Positions 26,995-36,597 of a stretch of DNA of 47,190 bases are shown here, piece by piece. The position numbers and the translations under genes were made by a program. The stretch is from Bacteroidia bacterium (GTDB lineage: Bacteria > Bacteroidota > Bacteroidia > B-17B0 > Aurantibacillaceae). Each line of letters starts with the position of its first letter. Positions within the stretch are counted from its first letter, which is position 1. Location: positions 1 through 47,190 of the forward strand of contig JALOMJ010000008.1 of NCBI GenBank assembly GCA_025455485.1, in the 5' to 3' direction. The notes beneath the pieces were generated by a model. It had not been told where the DNA came from. It did no database searches and was given only the letters and a program-made list of their open reading frames with translations.

Positions 26995-27002
26995 TATATT
27001 TG
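26995..27002 (+). promoter_or_regulatory. -7 promoter element TATATTTG before the giant exported protein
   Basis: Perfect TAnnTTTG. Its last three bases form a TTG (27000) in frame with the gene, which therefore cannot be the start. The ATG at 27018 is 15 bases further on. Confidence 0.55.
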
Positions 27003-27017
27003 GTTAAACAATTGCTT

Positions 27018-30000
27018 ATGAAGATGTATCGCCTAAGATGTCTTTTTTTGCCGGTATGTATTTTTTTGAGCTTTTGTGTTCAGTCACAGAAAGTAACCCA
27101 ATTTTCGAGCGATACCGTAAAGTTCATGGGTGATTTGAGGGCTTTTTTTATTGAAAACTCGGCCAATAAGGAACTTGCAGAAGACTATATCAAAGGCATT
27201 GAAAAATTATGGAAGGACAATGTGATTGCAGGGTATTACAAAGAAATTGCCATTACTACTGCCAACACCATGCTAGGCAAACGCATGAAACCCTATCCCT
27301 ATTTTCAAGGGTATTTTAACACGGTTGTGAATTGTATACAGTCTCAACACAGTTTTGAGAATTTTGAAAACTGGCAATTGTGTATTGATAAGATACTTAC
27401 TTCAAAATCAAACCGGGGTGTTCAGGAGTTTTTGAACATGAGTGAAAATTTGTTTCGTGATAATACCTTTTACAAAACACCTTCCTATAGGTATTATACC
27501 CGCGAGCCCAATTTTGTGTGTGAATACGATTCCATTCCACTGTTGCGTTTCACGGAGATTACCCTTGTTGGGGCAAACCCCCGCGGTGATAGCATGGCTA
27601 TTGAGGAAACTCAGGGCATTTATTTGCCAACAAGCGGACGATTTATAGGCAAAGAAGGAACCGTTAGTTGGGAAAAAGTGGGGCTTGATGCTACTGTTAA
27701 CGCAAAATTGAAGCGATACACCATTGATTGTAAAACCGGAACATACTCCAGCGACAGTGCTGTGTTTACAGGAAAACAATTTTTTGACAAACCTCAGCTT
27801 GGAAAATTAACCGATCGTATCATAACTGAGAATAGCGATGATTCGTATCCCCGGTTTGATTCTTACAGCAAACGTTTGTTGGTTAAAAACATCTATCCTG
27901 ATGTGGATTATGACGGTGGATTCAGTATGCGGGGGGCCAAATTTGTAGGGTCCGGTTCAGGCAGTAATCCGGCGCGCATTATTTTTCGTCTGGATGACAA
28001 AAAATTTTTGGAGGTTACCGCAAAGGCATTTGGCATGAGTGCTGAAAAAATTGTGGCCAGTCCGGGTACCATTAAATTTTTTCTTGGAAAGGATACCATT
28101 TACCATCCCGGCTTGAGTTTTAACTATCAAATTGAAAAACGATTGGTAACGATTTTAAGAGGCGAGGACGGGTTACAAAAAACACCATTTTTAAACACGT
28201 TTCACATGGTGGACATGTATTTTGAACAGATTGTTTGGAACATTGATGAGCCCACCCTGGCGTTTAATTTTTTGCCGAATAATTTTCAGGGAGAAGCATT
28301 CTTTGAGTCGGCTGATTTTTATAACAAAGAAAAAGCTGATGCCATTAGAATGGGAGAAAAAATTTCGCCCATTACCCGCATGATTGAGTATTACAACAAG
28401 GCCGGCAAACCTGAAAGTTTTAGTGTGAGAGATTTTGCCATCGACATCAAATTTATGGCCAACGATTTAAGGCCCATTATTTTTAGAATGGCCATTTTTG
28501 GATTAGTGTATTTTAATCCGGAAACCGATATGATTTCAGTGAAACAAAGGTTGTTTGATTATGCTGAGAACGCCAAACATAAGCACGATTATGATATCAT
28601 TACTCTGCATTCGGTTAATCCCGGCAAAGACAATGCCAACATGAATCTGCTCAATTTTGATTTAACCGTGCATGGTGTAAAAATGGTGTTGTTGAGCGAT
28701 ACGCAAAAAGTGTTTATGTTTCCCCGAAACGGAGAGATTGTGCTTAAGAAAAACAGAGACATGGAGTTCAGCGGAACATTGTCGTCGGGTAAATTTGAAT
28801 TTATTGGTAAGGATTTTAAGTTCGATTACAAAGATTTTAAAGTGAAAATGAACACGATTGATTCCATAAAGATTTTTGTACAGTCTTTAGAGCCGGATGT
28901 GAACGGGAATTATCCATTTAAAAAAGTACAAACGCTTATTGAAAATGTAAATGGTGAATTGAGGATAGATGCCCCGAAGAATAAAAGTGGTTATGGTAAA
29001 GCACCAAGTTTTCCGATTTTTGAAAGCTTTAAGGAGAGTTTTACCTTTTACGACAAGCGCCAGATATTCAAAGGCGTTTATAATCGCGATAAGTTTTATT
29101 TCCGTTTGCATCCTTTTAAAATTGATAGTTTGGATAACTTCCGCAATGAGCGCTTACGATTTAAAGGCGTGTTTGCTTCAGCCGATATTTTTCCTGATTT
29201 CGAAGAAACGCTCACCTTACAAAAAGATTATTCCCTTGGGTTTATTCGTCAGAGTCCGCCGGATGGATTCCCGGTTTATAAAGGCAAGGGAAATTTTAAT
29301 AAAGAAATACGACTTAGCAACAAAGGATTGAGGGGAGGGGGCGACCTGAGCTTTTCATCCAGCCTATCCAAAGTGCCTGATTTGATTTTTTTTCCCGATA
29401 GCGCAAATGGCAATGCTAATACATTTGATGTTAAAGAGGGAGACAATCCCGAATTTCCTATGGTGCATGGCGATACCGTGCGCTTGCATTTTATGCCCTA
29501 TCAGGATTTATTGCAAGCCTTTGATTTAAAAAGACCGTTTAGTACCTACAAGGAGAAAATTGATTTCAGAGGGCGATTTGATTTGAGCTTTAAAGAACTT
29601 ACCGGAAATGGTAAAGTGGATTTTGAGAAAGCCTCGCTCACCGCCGGTAAAATATTGTTTGTGAAACGCCGGTTCTTTAGTGATACTGCCAATTTCCAGC
29701 TCAAGGCCTTTAATGAAGAAGGGTTTACGTTTAGTACCGTTAACGTAAACGCGAAAATAGATTTGGACGAACGTGTTGGAGAATTTATCACAAACGGTGA
29801 GGGCTCGTATGTGAAATTTGATAAAAACCAATACATTGCTTTTATGGACCGTTTTAAATGGTACATGGATGCGGAAGAAATAGAATTGGGCGATGAAACT
29901 AAAAAAATGGATCCCGAGGAAGCAGAAAGCGGACTCGACCTTGAAGGGCCGGAGTTTATCAGTGTTCATCCCAATCAGGATTCGCTTCGCTTTTTTTCGC

Positions 30001-31508
30001 CGGCTGCAAAGTACAATTTGCGTAAGTACATTATTAAGTGTAAAAACGTGCCTTATATTAATGTAGCCGATGCCAGGGTGTTTCCTAAAAACGGCGACGT
30101 AACGATTTTTAAAAACGCGGTAATGGATACCCTACGTGAATCGTCTATCCTGGCTAACACCGTAACCAGATACCACACCATCCGTAATACTACGGCCAAT
30201 TTGTATGGAAGACGAAGTTATCTGGCATCAGGCGATTACCAATACGTGGATGAAAACGAAAAACCCTATCTCATCCATTTTAATACGATAAAGCCCGATG
30301 CTACAGGGCAAACCATCTCTGAGGGATTAATACCGGAGAAGGATAACTTTAAATTCAACGATTATTTTTCGTTTGCAGGAAAGGTATTTCTGCAAGCCAC
30401 CCAGGAGTTTTTAACCTTTGATGGCGGTACCAAAATCATACACAACTGTAACCGCATTGGTAAATCGTATTTAAAATTTGCAGGAGAAATTAACCCAAAA
30501 GAAATTTTGATTCCCATACCGAAGAAAGCACTTGATATGAGAGGTTTGCCTGTAGGCACCGGATTGTTTTACAGTTTAGACAGCAATAAAGTTTACCCAT
30601 CTTTTCTTTCCATGCAGGGTTCACGCATAGCCAAGGATTTAATTGAAGCCGATGGATTATTGACATTCGACAAGGAAACAAAAAAATACGAAATATCGAA
30701 TAAAGAAAAACTTGAGGAAATGAGTTTGCCCGGCAACTATGTGAGTTTAAATACCGACAACTGTGAAATTTTTGCAGAGGGTAATTTCAACATCAGTAAC
30801 GATTTGGGGCAAATAAAATTAAAATCAGTAGGGAATGCCCAGTACGATGTGCAAAAAGACAATGCCTTGTTTAGCCTGATGATGATTGTTGATTTTTATT
30901 TCGACAACGGCATTCTCAAACGCATGTCGAAAGACCTTGAATTGTATGTCGGCAGTTTAAATCCTGTCCCATTTGAAGGCGACTTGTTTAACCATGGTAT
31001 TATTGAATTGCTGGGCAAAGAACGCGGCGACCGCGCGCTTTCAGAATTAAACCTGTATGGCAACTATAAAAAATTTCCGGATGAGTTGGAGAAAAGCCTT
31101 GTTTTTAACGAAGTGAAATTACGTTACAATGAGGATAGCAAGTCTTACATTTCTGAAGGCAAATTGGGATTGGGCAATGTGTTGAAGTCAGAAATTTTTC
31201 GTTACCTCGATGGGGTCATTCAAATTAAAAAATTGCGTGGGGGCGATGCCTTGGATATTTATCTTGAAGCCGACCCTAACACCTGGTATTATTTTACCTA
31301 TTTCAAAGGCACCATGCTGGCCATTAGCAGCAATGCCGCTTTTAATACCGATTTACAAGAGTTGAAAGCCAAAAGCAAAAAAATGAACGTTGAAAGGGGC
31401 CCATCTTATCGTTTCGACCTCACCAATAAAAAGAAAAAGGATTTGTTTTTAAATAAGATGAAACAATTGGGTGTCATGGGGGAAGAAGAAAAAAAGGAGG
31501 AAGATTAA
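27018..31508 (+). CDS. Giant exported protein of unknown function (1496 aa)
   Basis: Not recognised as a named family. The ATG at 27018 begins a clear signal peptide (MKMYRLRCLFLPVCIFL, cut near VQSQ). No transmembrane segment, T9SS sorting domain or known repeat is visible after it. The protein is rich in Lys, Asp, Phe and Tyr with many short alternating strands (FEFIGKDFKFDYKDFKV, YVSLNTDNCEIFAEGNF), suggesting a long beta-rich structure. The C-terminal 100 residues contain GGDALDIYLEADPNTWYYF and end in a lysine/glutamate tail. It is the largest gene in the window, transcribed alone, with its own promoter and the promoter of the next gene just after it. It probably faces the periplasm or outer membrane. 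Confidence 0.75.
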   Translation: MKMYRLRCLFLPVCIFLSFCVQSQKVTQFSSDTVKFMGDLRAFFIENSANKELAEDYIKGIEKLWKDNVIAGYYKEIAITTANTMLGKRMKPYPYFQGYFNTVVNCIQSQHSFENFENWQLCIDKILTSKSNRGVQEFLNMSENLFRDNTFYKTPSYRYYTREPNFVCEYDSIPLLRFTEITLVGANPRGDSMAIEETQGIYLPTSGRFIGKEGTVSWEKVGLDATVNAKLKRYTIDCKTGTYSSDSAVFTGKQFFDKPQLGKLTDRIITENSDDSYPRFDSYSKRLLVKNIYPDVDYDGGFSMRGAKFVGSGSGSNPARIIFRLDDKKFLEVTAKAFGMSAEKIVASPGTIKFFLGKDTIYHPGLSFNYQIEKRLVTILRGEDGLQKTPFLNTFHMVDMYFEQIVWNIDEPTLAFNFLPNNFQGEAFFESADFYNKEKADAIRMGEKISPITRMIEYYNKAGKPESFSVRDFAIDIKFMANDLRPIIFRMAIFGLVYFNPETDMISVKQRLFDYAENAKHKHDYDIITLHSVNPGKDNANMNLLNFDLTVHGVKMVLLSDTQKVFMFPRNGEIVLKKNRDMEFSGTLSSGKFEFIGKDFKFDYKDFKVKMNTIDSIKIFVQSLEPDVNGNYPFKKVQTLIENVNGELRIDAPKNKSGYGKAPSFPIFESFKESFTFYDKRQIFKGVYNRDKFYFRLHPFKIDSLDNFRNERLRFKGVFASADIFPDFEETLTLQKDYSLGFIRQSPPDGFPVYKGKGNFNKEIRLSNKGLRGGGDLSFSSSLSKVPDLIFFPDSANGNANTFDVKEGDNPEFPMVHGDTVRLHFMPYQDLLQAFDLKRPFSTYKEKIDFRGRFDLSFKELTGNGKVDFEKASLTAGKILFVKRRFFSDTANFQLKAFNEEGFTFSTVNVNAKIDLDERVGEFITNGEGSYVKFDKNQYIAFMDRFKWYMDAEEIELGDETKKMDPEEAESGLDLEGPEFISVHPNQDSLRFFSPAAKYNLRKYIIKCKNVPYINVADARVFPKNGDVTIFKNAVMDTLRESSILANTVTRYHTIRNTTANLYGRRSYLASGDYQYVDENEKPYLIHFNTIKPDATGQTISEGLIPEKDNFKFNDYFSFAGKVFLQATQEFLTFDGGTKIIHNCNRIGKSYLKFAGEINPKEILIPIPKKALDMRGLPVGTGLFYSLDSNKVYPSFLSMQGSRIAKDLIEADGLLTFDKETKKYEISNKEKLEEMSLPGNYVSLNTDNCEIFAEGNFNISNDLGQIKLKSVGNAQYDVQKDNALFSLMMIVDFYFDNGILKRMSKDLELYVGSLNPVPFEGDLFNHGIIELLGKERGDRALSELNLYGNYKKFPDELEKSLVFNEVKLRYNEDSKSYISEGKLGLGNVLKSEIFRYLDGVIQIKKLRGGDALDIYLEADPNTWYYFTYFKGTMLAISSNAAFNTDLQELKAKSKKMNVERGPSYRFDLTNKKKKDLFLNKMKQLGVMGEEEKKEED

Positions 31509-31530
31509 ACGACCAATTTTTAGCAGCCGC

Positions 31531-31560
31531 TTGCATTTTAAAGAAATTATTATATATTTG
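31531..31560 (+). promoter_or_regulatory. Bacteroidota-type promoter of the 362-aa T9SS protein
   Basis: TTG at 31531-31533, 19-bp spacer, TATATTTG at 31553-31560. The ATG at 31603 follows after a leader of about 35 bases. Confidence 0.75.
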
Positions 31561-31602
31561 ATTAACAGTTAAATCTAAACCCTGTTTATAAAACTTAAAA
31601 CA

Positions 31603-32691
31603 ATGAGAGCTCAACTACTAGTGGTTTTTACATTTCTTTTTAGTGTTGCAGCCATGGCAACGCACAACCGTTCCGGAGAAATACTTTACAAACGTGTAGC
31701 GCCCTTTGGCACGCTTAACACGCCTATCTATACTTATTCCATTACCGTTATAAAGTACACTGATGATGGGCCCGCTGTTGCCGACCGATGTGTTGATACC
31801 GTTTATTTTGGGGACGGACAAAAGGGAGTGGCTCCCCGTATCAATGGGGGTACCACACTGGGTTGCAGCTGTTCGGGCAGCATACAATGCGGACAATTAA
31901 TCGTTCAGCAGAACAATTACGTTGTGAAAAAGAACATTTATTCTATTCTTCATACGTATGCGGGCGCCGGCTCCTATCTTATATTTAGTTCAGACCCCAA
32001 CCGAAATCCCGGCATACACAACATTCCTAACTCCTCAGCCGTACCTTTTTATATAGAATCCCAATTAATCATCACACCAGGAACCGCAGCTAACAGCTCA
32101 CCGATATTCGGATCAGACCCAATCAATCAGGCAACACTGGGCATTTGTTTTGTTGAAAACCTTATGACAACCGATGCGGATGGCGACAGTCTTTCTTATG
32201 AGTTGATACCCTGTGCAGCGCCCGGGTATTTTTACCCTGAAACCGGAGGTGGTTCTACAAGTTTGGACCAAAGCGGCACCTTTAGCTGGTGCGTGCCACA
32301 AGTTATAGCTGAATACCAGGTAGCTTACAAAGTGAAAGAATGGCGGAAAAACGGCTCTGGCGTCTATCAGTTCAATGGTTCTGTTATCCGCGACCAGCAG
32401 ATATTAGTGAAAGCGGGAACTGTAGAACTTAATGAGCTTAGGCCCATAGATCTATTTTCTGTATTTCCGAGTCCTGTATCCTCTCAACTCATCATTACCA
32501 ACGAAGGAATCATTTCTGGTCGGGTTAAAATTGAACTGTATGACCTTCAAGGGAAACACCTAGAAAGAGACACGGAATTTTCCAGCACTTCTCAATGGAT
32601 TATTCCAATGCAAGATTTACCCTCTGGACTTTATCTTCTTAAAATTTCAGATGGGAAATCTGTAAAAAGCATCAAGATCATCAAGGAGTAG
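31603..32691 (+). CDS. Secreted T9SS protein with gliding-protein-like N-terminal domain
   Basis: 362 residues. A signal peptide ends near AAMA and is followed immediately by THNRSGEILYKRV, the opening seen in many large Bacteroidota gliding-associated or adhesin-like surface proteins. The passenger (about 20-270) has DTVYFGDGQKG, NPGIHNIPNSSAVPFYIES and DADGDSLSYELIPC, which resembles the repeated modules of those proteins cut down to one copy. A type A T9SS sorting domain follows (VFPSPVSSQLII to IKIIKE). It has its own promoter. Its role is inferred to be surface adhesion or matrix. Confidence 0.82.
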   Translation: MRAQLLVVFTFLFSVAAMATHNRSGEILYKRVAPFGTLNTPIYTYSITVIKYTDDGPAVADRCVDTVYFGDGQKGVAPRINGGTTLGCSCSGSIQCGQLIVQQNNYVVKKNIYSILHTYAGAGSYLIFSSDPNRNPGIHNIPNSSAVPFYIESQLIITPGTAANSSPIFGSDPINQATLGICFVENLMTTDADGDSLSYELIPCAAPGYFYPETGGGSTSLDQSGTFSWCVPQVIAEYQVAYKVKEWRKNGSGVYQFNGSVIRDQQILVKAGTVELNELRPIDLFSVFPSPVSSQLIITNEGIISGRVKIELYDLQGKHLERDTEFSSTSQWIIPMQDLPSGLYLLKISDGKSVKSIKIIKE

Positions 32692-32931
32692 TGTGCTTTT
32701 ATTAACCAGGCACTTTACACTCTCGAACAACATTATAATTCACCTGACATTTGACTGGGCGGGCATGATTAGCTAGCTGGGTTAAATGAATTTAAGCACC
32801 TTATTCTCACTTTTGGAAACAAGTCTTTAGAGGTTAAACTCTGGTTAGTATCCCCAACTTGTTTTCAGTGGAAAGTGATAGGTCAAGAGTTTAAGAACAA
32901 TTTAAAGGCAAAAGGCCAATGGACTGCGACT

Positions 32932-34707
32932 TTAGCGACAAAATTTTTCTACTTTTTTAATTTTTTGTTCACTTCCTGTATTAAAAAGGAGAAAGTAAAC
33001 CCCGTCTGCTAATTCGGTGATAGAAATTTCAAGAGCAGGGCTGTTATTCCCTTCAACCCGTTTAATCAGTTTCATGTCGCTTGAATAAATATAAACCCCT
33101 TCGTGAATGATTTGATCTGAAACCAAATTAAAATTCCCATCTGAACTTGGATTAGGGTAAACAGTAAAAATAGTTTCCTCTCCCCTGTGAATGGAAATAA
33201 TTTTAGAATAGTCATAATGTCCATCAAAATCTTCCTGACGAATTCGGTAATAATTTACCCCTGCGAGTGGCGCATCATCAAGGAACTCATAACTATTTAT
33301 TACTAGCGAATTCCCTTTGCCTTTCCTTGTTCCTATTTCGGAAAAAACACCCAAACTGCTCATTCGTTCAATGACAAATTGTTTATTTTGTTTTTCACTG
33401 GCCGTTTGCCATTCAAGCAGAATATGCTTACCCTGTTCTTTACCATAAAAATGAATAAGTTCTACAGGCAAGGTGCTTATTCCGGTAACCGTTATCCTCA
33501 TGTGATCTACCCTTGCTGTTCCGTTACTTACTGAGGCGCTTAGCACGGCTCCAAAATTGCTTGCATTAATTTCAGCTACGCTCCACGTTGTTCCCCATAA
33601 ATTTGAAGAGGAGCCATAGCTGGTGTAGGTATCCACGGTATTCCACGGGAATACGGTATAGGCCAAATTGCTTCCGGTCTCTAAGCCTCCCTTTACCAAA
33701 CGCACCGAATTATCAAGCTCTCGTATGCAGGTTAAATTGGTGTAAATGACAATTTGCCGGTTGGGTGTTCCTGCAAAAGTATAAGAAGGGGCCACAGTAC
33801 CCGCTGCGGTGATCGATTGTTGTGAAATTTGAGTGCAAATTCCACTGGCAGTTGCGGTGGGGTTGGCCGTATAGGTGTCCAAAACTTCGGTAAACCCGGC
33901 ACTTACAGAATAAGTATTAGTTCCACCAGGAGTTCTATTAGGTGTGGTATTATTGCCACAGTGAATAGCCGACACCACCATGCCGCCACCGGTAGTGGCA
34001 AGGGTTGGACTTACCGCCAATGTTGTGGCCGTGGCAGAAGTAGTAAATATTTGCGTTGAAGTAAATGGCAGCATTTGATCGACCCCCGCGTACACCGCAC
34101 TGGCATAAAAATTCACCACATCCGCACTCACGGCGCCGGCAGCGAAATTAGGTACAAAGGAGGTATTGCTGGCTGCTGCAATACCGGATTCCAGTAACAC
34201 CCAATATTCCATTTTTGCAGCAAAACTGGTAACAATTCCACCTTCTACGATTTGTGTCATACTCTGACCCCCATAGGTTAAACCGGTAATGTCTCTTAAT
34301 GTACCATTTTCACCGGAGTATATTAAGAGCAGCATTCGGTTGCTGCCCGGAGAAATTGTTTTTGTTAACCCTGCTGTCCATCCATTTAGCGTGGTAACAA
34401 CGGTGGGACTGAGCGTGCTTTTCTCAATATCCAATTGTATTCCGGTAATAGACGTGGTTACAGGCAGGCTAAACCCAAAATTGGTGGCAGAAAGGTAATT
34501 GGTTAAACCTTTGTTTGTAACCGAGGCATGTTGGTTATCACTGGAGGCCACAAAATTAGGGTTCGACCAGGAAAACGTTCCAACAGAGGTTGAGTTGGTG
34601 TGTGTTGCGGAATTATTCGGACCAAAGGTTTGGGCATGCTGAATAAAGTTCAACGTTAATCCTAAGACAAAAGTTGTTGAGTATTTAAATGGCGCATAAA
34701 ACTTCAT
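32932..34707 (-). CDS. Large secreted T9SS protein
   Basis: 591 residues. A signal peptide ends near IQHAQ. The passenger is Thr/Ser/Ala-rich and of low complexity in places (TTSITGIQLDIEKSTLS, GLTYGGQSMTQIVEGG, TATTLAVSPTLATTGGGM). The pre-sorting module LPVELIHFYGKEQGK with LLEWQTASEKQNKQFVIER parallels that of the protein at 22893-24752. A type A T9SS sorting domain (VYPNPSSDGNFNLV) ends it. The passenger fold is not recognised. About 240 bp before and after it hold no other gene. Confidence 0.82.
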   Translation of the reverse strand: MKFYAPFKYSTTFVLGLTLNFIQHAQTFGPNNSATHTNSTSVGTFSWSNPNFVASSDNQHASVTNKGLTNYLSATNFGFSLPVTTSITGIQLDIEKSTLSPTVVTTLNGWTAGLTKTISPGSNRMLLLIYSGENGTLRDITGLTYGGQSMTQIVEGGIVTSFAAKMEYWVLLESGIAAASNTSFVPNFAAGAVSADVVNFYASAVYAGVDQMLPFTSTQIFTTSATATTLAVSPTLATTGGGMVVSAIHCGNNTTPNRTPGGTNTYSVSAGFTEVLDTYTANPTATASGICTQISQQSITAAGTVAPSYTFAGTPNRQIVIYTNLTCIRELDNSVRLVKGGLETGSNLAYTVFPWNTVDTYTSYGSSSNLWGTTWSVAEINASNFGAVLSASVSNGTARVDHMRITVTGISTLPVELIHFYGKEQGKHILLEWQTASEKQNKQFVIERMSSLGVFSEIGTRKGKGNSLVINSYEFLDDAPLAGVNYYRIRQEDFDGHYDYSKIISIHRGEETIFTVYPNPSSDGNFNLVSDQIIHEGVYIYSSDMKLIKRVEGNNSPALEISITELADGVYFLLFNTGSEQKIKKVEKFCR

Positions 34708-34936
34708 GACCGATTGGTTCGAATTTAAAAAAATATTTAATTTAAGATTCCATACTTATGGATGAATATATTAAACTACTTATGTGCATTAGGTATCTTA
34801 AGCCAAACACCAATGATAAGTTAAAGGGGCAATACTGTTTAGCCAAACAGGTAAAGAAAAGAAGCCTAAACTGTTAAATATTAACTTAGATGAACGAACC
34901 TTTGGTACAACAAATGGGGAGTATTACATTCTGCGA

Positions 34937-35944
34937 CTACCAAAACAACCTACTAAGTCTAATCAGGTAAACGGCCGTTCTTCTTAAACCATCGGGCGCG
35001 TTTTCCCGGTTAATAACTGCATAGCCTGCATTGGCATTAATGCGCCACATTTTGTTAATCTTATAAGAAAGGCCCATAGTTAAATTAAGGGTTAGGCCGT
35101 TTGAGTTAGACACCTCAAAAATACTTTCATCCTGAAGTCGAATGCTTGAATTGTTTACACGGTAAATTGGCAAAATACCCAGGGCAATCACAAATTTTTT
35201 GATAGAAACTGTTCGTTCAACCCTTAACATGAAATCAAGCCCATTGTGAATCTTTCTACTTGAAGCAAAGTTTTTTCTTTGACTATTTAAAGGGTCGTAA
35301 CCCGGCATGGCAGGGTCAAGCACCAAGTTATCGGTAATAAATTCGTTACCATTTCGACCAAAATTTTGTTGGGTACCAATTGCAAAATTCCATTTGCGGG
35401 TAGAAATGGTGAGGCCAGCCAAAGCCCCAAAAAATCCCATGCTGGTTTGATACACCATTGGAAGCGGAGCTCCTGCATATTTTGTGTTTCCCGAATTTGT
35501 TGGAATAACAATACCCAAAGTGTAGGCCATGCGAAGGTGTTTTCCAGATTTAAAGATATTCTGTAAATGAATAGTCAAATCCCCTAAACCAAATACTTTG
35601 CCTAAAACCCCTTCTGTGTTGATAAAGGGCAATTTAAGCCCCAGAGATAGTTTCTCTTTTAATCTCAAAGACCCTCGCAAATTAAGCGAATAAATTGAAG
35701 TACCCCCATCTCCGAAGCCAATACCTGCCTCAGCCGAAAGATTATACCGTTCGCCGTAGATGCTTACATTTAAAAGTTCATCTAGCTCTGCTTTAGTATA
35801 ATCGGTTCCGGAAACTGTGTCGGCTGTGGTTGCTGAATAAAGAGTACCTATGGTGCATATTCCTGGATCACTGCAGGCCTGCGCTTTTAGTTCTTGAGTG
35901 GCAACGCCAAGTAAAATAGAAATATAAAAAATACCTTTTCTCAT
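34937..35944 (-). CDS. Outer-membrane beta-barrel protein coupled to YfiR-like gene
   Basis: 335 residues. A signal peptide ends near LKAQ. The body is a series of amphipathic strands (YNLSAEAGIGFGDGG, LRGSLRLKEKLSLGLKLPF, MGFFGALAGLTISTRKW, INKMWRINANAGYAVI) and the last residues are RLSRLFW, an aromatic barrel-closing end. Two Cys are near the mature N-terminus (ACSDPGICTIG). The ATG shares its A with the stop of the preceding gene (TAATG), so it is translationally coupled to the YfiR-like protein. It may form the outer-membrane part of that system; transport of a solute is the alternative. Confidence 0.78.
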   Translation of the reverse strand: MRKGIFYISILLGVATQELKAQACSDPGICTIGTLYSATTADTVSGTDYTKAELDELLNVSIYGERYNLSAEAGIGFGDGGTSIYSLNLRGSLRLKEKLSLGLKLPFINTEGVLGKVFGLGDLTIHLQNIFKSGKHLRMAYTLGIVIPTNSGNTKYAGAPLPMVYQTSMGFFGALAGLTISTRKWNFAIGTQQNFGRNGNEFITDNLVLDPAMPGYDPLNSQRKNFASSRKIHNGLDFMLRVERTVSIKKFVIALGILPIYRVNNSSIRLQDESIFEVSNSNGLTLNLTMGLSYKINKMWRINANAGYAVINRENAPDGLRRTAVYLIRLSRLFW

Positions 35945-36444
35945 TACTTTAACACGGCAAATCGCTTAAGTTGATCGGAAACTAAAAATCCGCATTTATT
36001 TATCACCGAAGTGTATATTTCAAACTTTAATTTTCCTTGGTCTTCAAAAAAATTAATTGAAGGACACACGAATTCTTTTGCTTTCATTTCTGTAATGACT
36101 AATATTTTTTTAGTGCAAGCAAAAGAATTAATTTTTGAACACAGATTAGTGTGCTTTTTGGCCAAAAACACCACATTTAAGCCACCAGTTGTATCTACAC
36201 CATTAAGTTGGGTGATTCCAATATTCTTGAATTGAATATTTTTTTTCTTTACAATGGTGTTTAATGCATCAACAAGCTTAGGATCATTAACAATGCCAAT
36301 ATTTATAACATTATTCTGAGAACCTGTCCATTCAACATATTTAACAACGTGTAATAAAACGCCTGCATAAACTTCTGCCTTGCTTTGAGCTATTCCTTTT
36401 TGGGAAATAGCCGTTAATATGAAAATGAATAATAGTCTTTGCAT
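35944..36444 (-). CDS. YfiR/DUF4154-family periplasmic protein
   Basis: 166 residues. A signal peptide ends near GIAQ. The mature part opens AEVYAGVLLHVVKYVEWTG, the DUF4154 (YfiR) signature, then IGIVNDPKLVDAL, LNVVFLAKK, ILVITEMKAKEFV, INFFEDQGKLKFEIY and a final helix SDQLKRFAVLK, matching the family over its full length. In Pseudomonas YfiR is a redox-controlled periplasmic inhibitor of the diguanylate cyclase YfiN. Several Cys are present here (NLCSKINSFACTKK, FVCPS, NKCGF). It is coupled to an outer-membrane barrel and divergent from a membrane SpoIIE phosphatase. Confidence 0.85.
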   Translation of the reverse strand: MQRLLFIFILTAISQKGIAQSKAEVYAGVLLHVVKYVEWTGSQNNVINIGIVNDPKLVDALNTIVKKKNIQFKNIGITQLNGVDTTGGLNVVFLAKKHTNLCSKINSFACTKKILVITEMKAKEFVCPSINFFEDQGKLKFEIYTSVINKCGFLVSDQLKRFAVLK

Positions 36445-36582
36445 TAAACAAAATAATTCATCGCTGACCTTATAAATATTGTAACATAAAAGGTGCTACA
36501 AGTTAGTAAATTTGTCCGTAACTTGTATGTTTCACAAAGCATTCAGCTATAACGCTCTTACAAATCTATAGGCCATATTTTA

Positions 36583-36590
36583 TATACTTG
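36583..36590 (+). promoter_or_regulatory. Near-consensus -7 element TATACTTG of the SpoIIE phosphatase
   Basis: One mismatch to TAnnTTTG, seven bases before the ATG at 36598, in the 153-bp gap shared with the divergent YfiR-like gene. Confidence 0.4.
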
Positions 36591-36597
36591 CAACAGA

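Noticed and set aside
27000-27017. In-frame TTG extension of the 1496-aa protein
   Set aside because: It overlaps the -7 element, and the signal peptide begins cleanly at the ATG at 27018.
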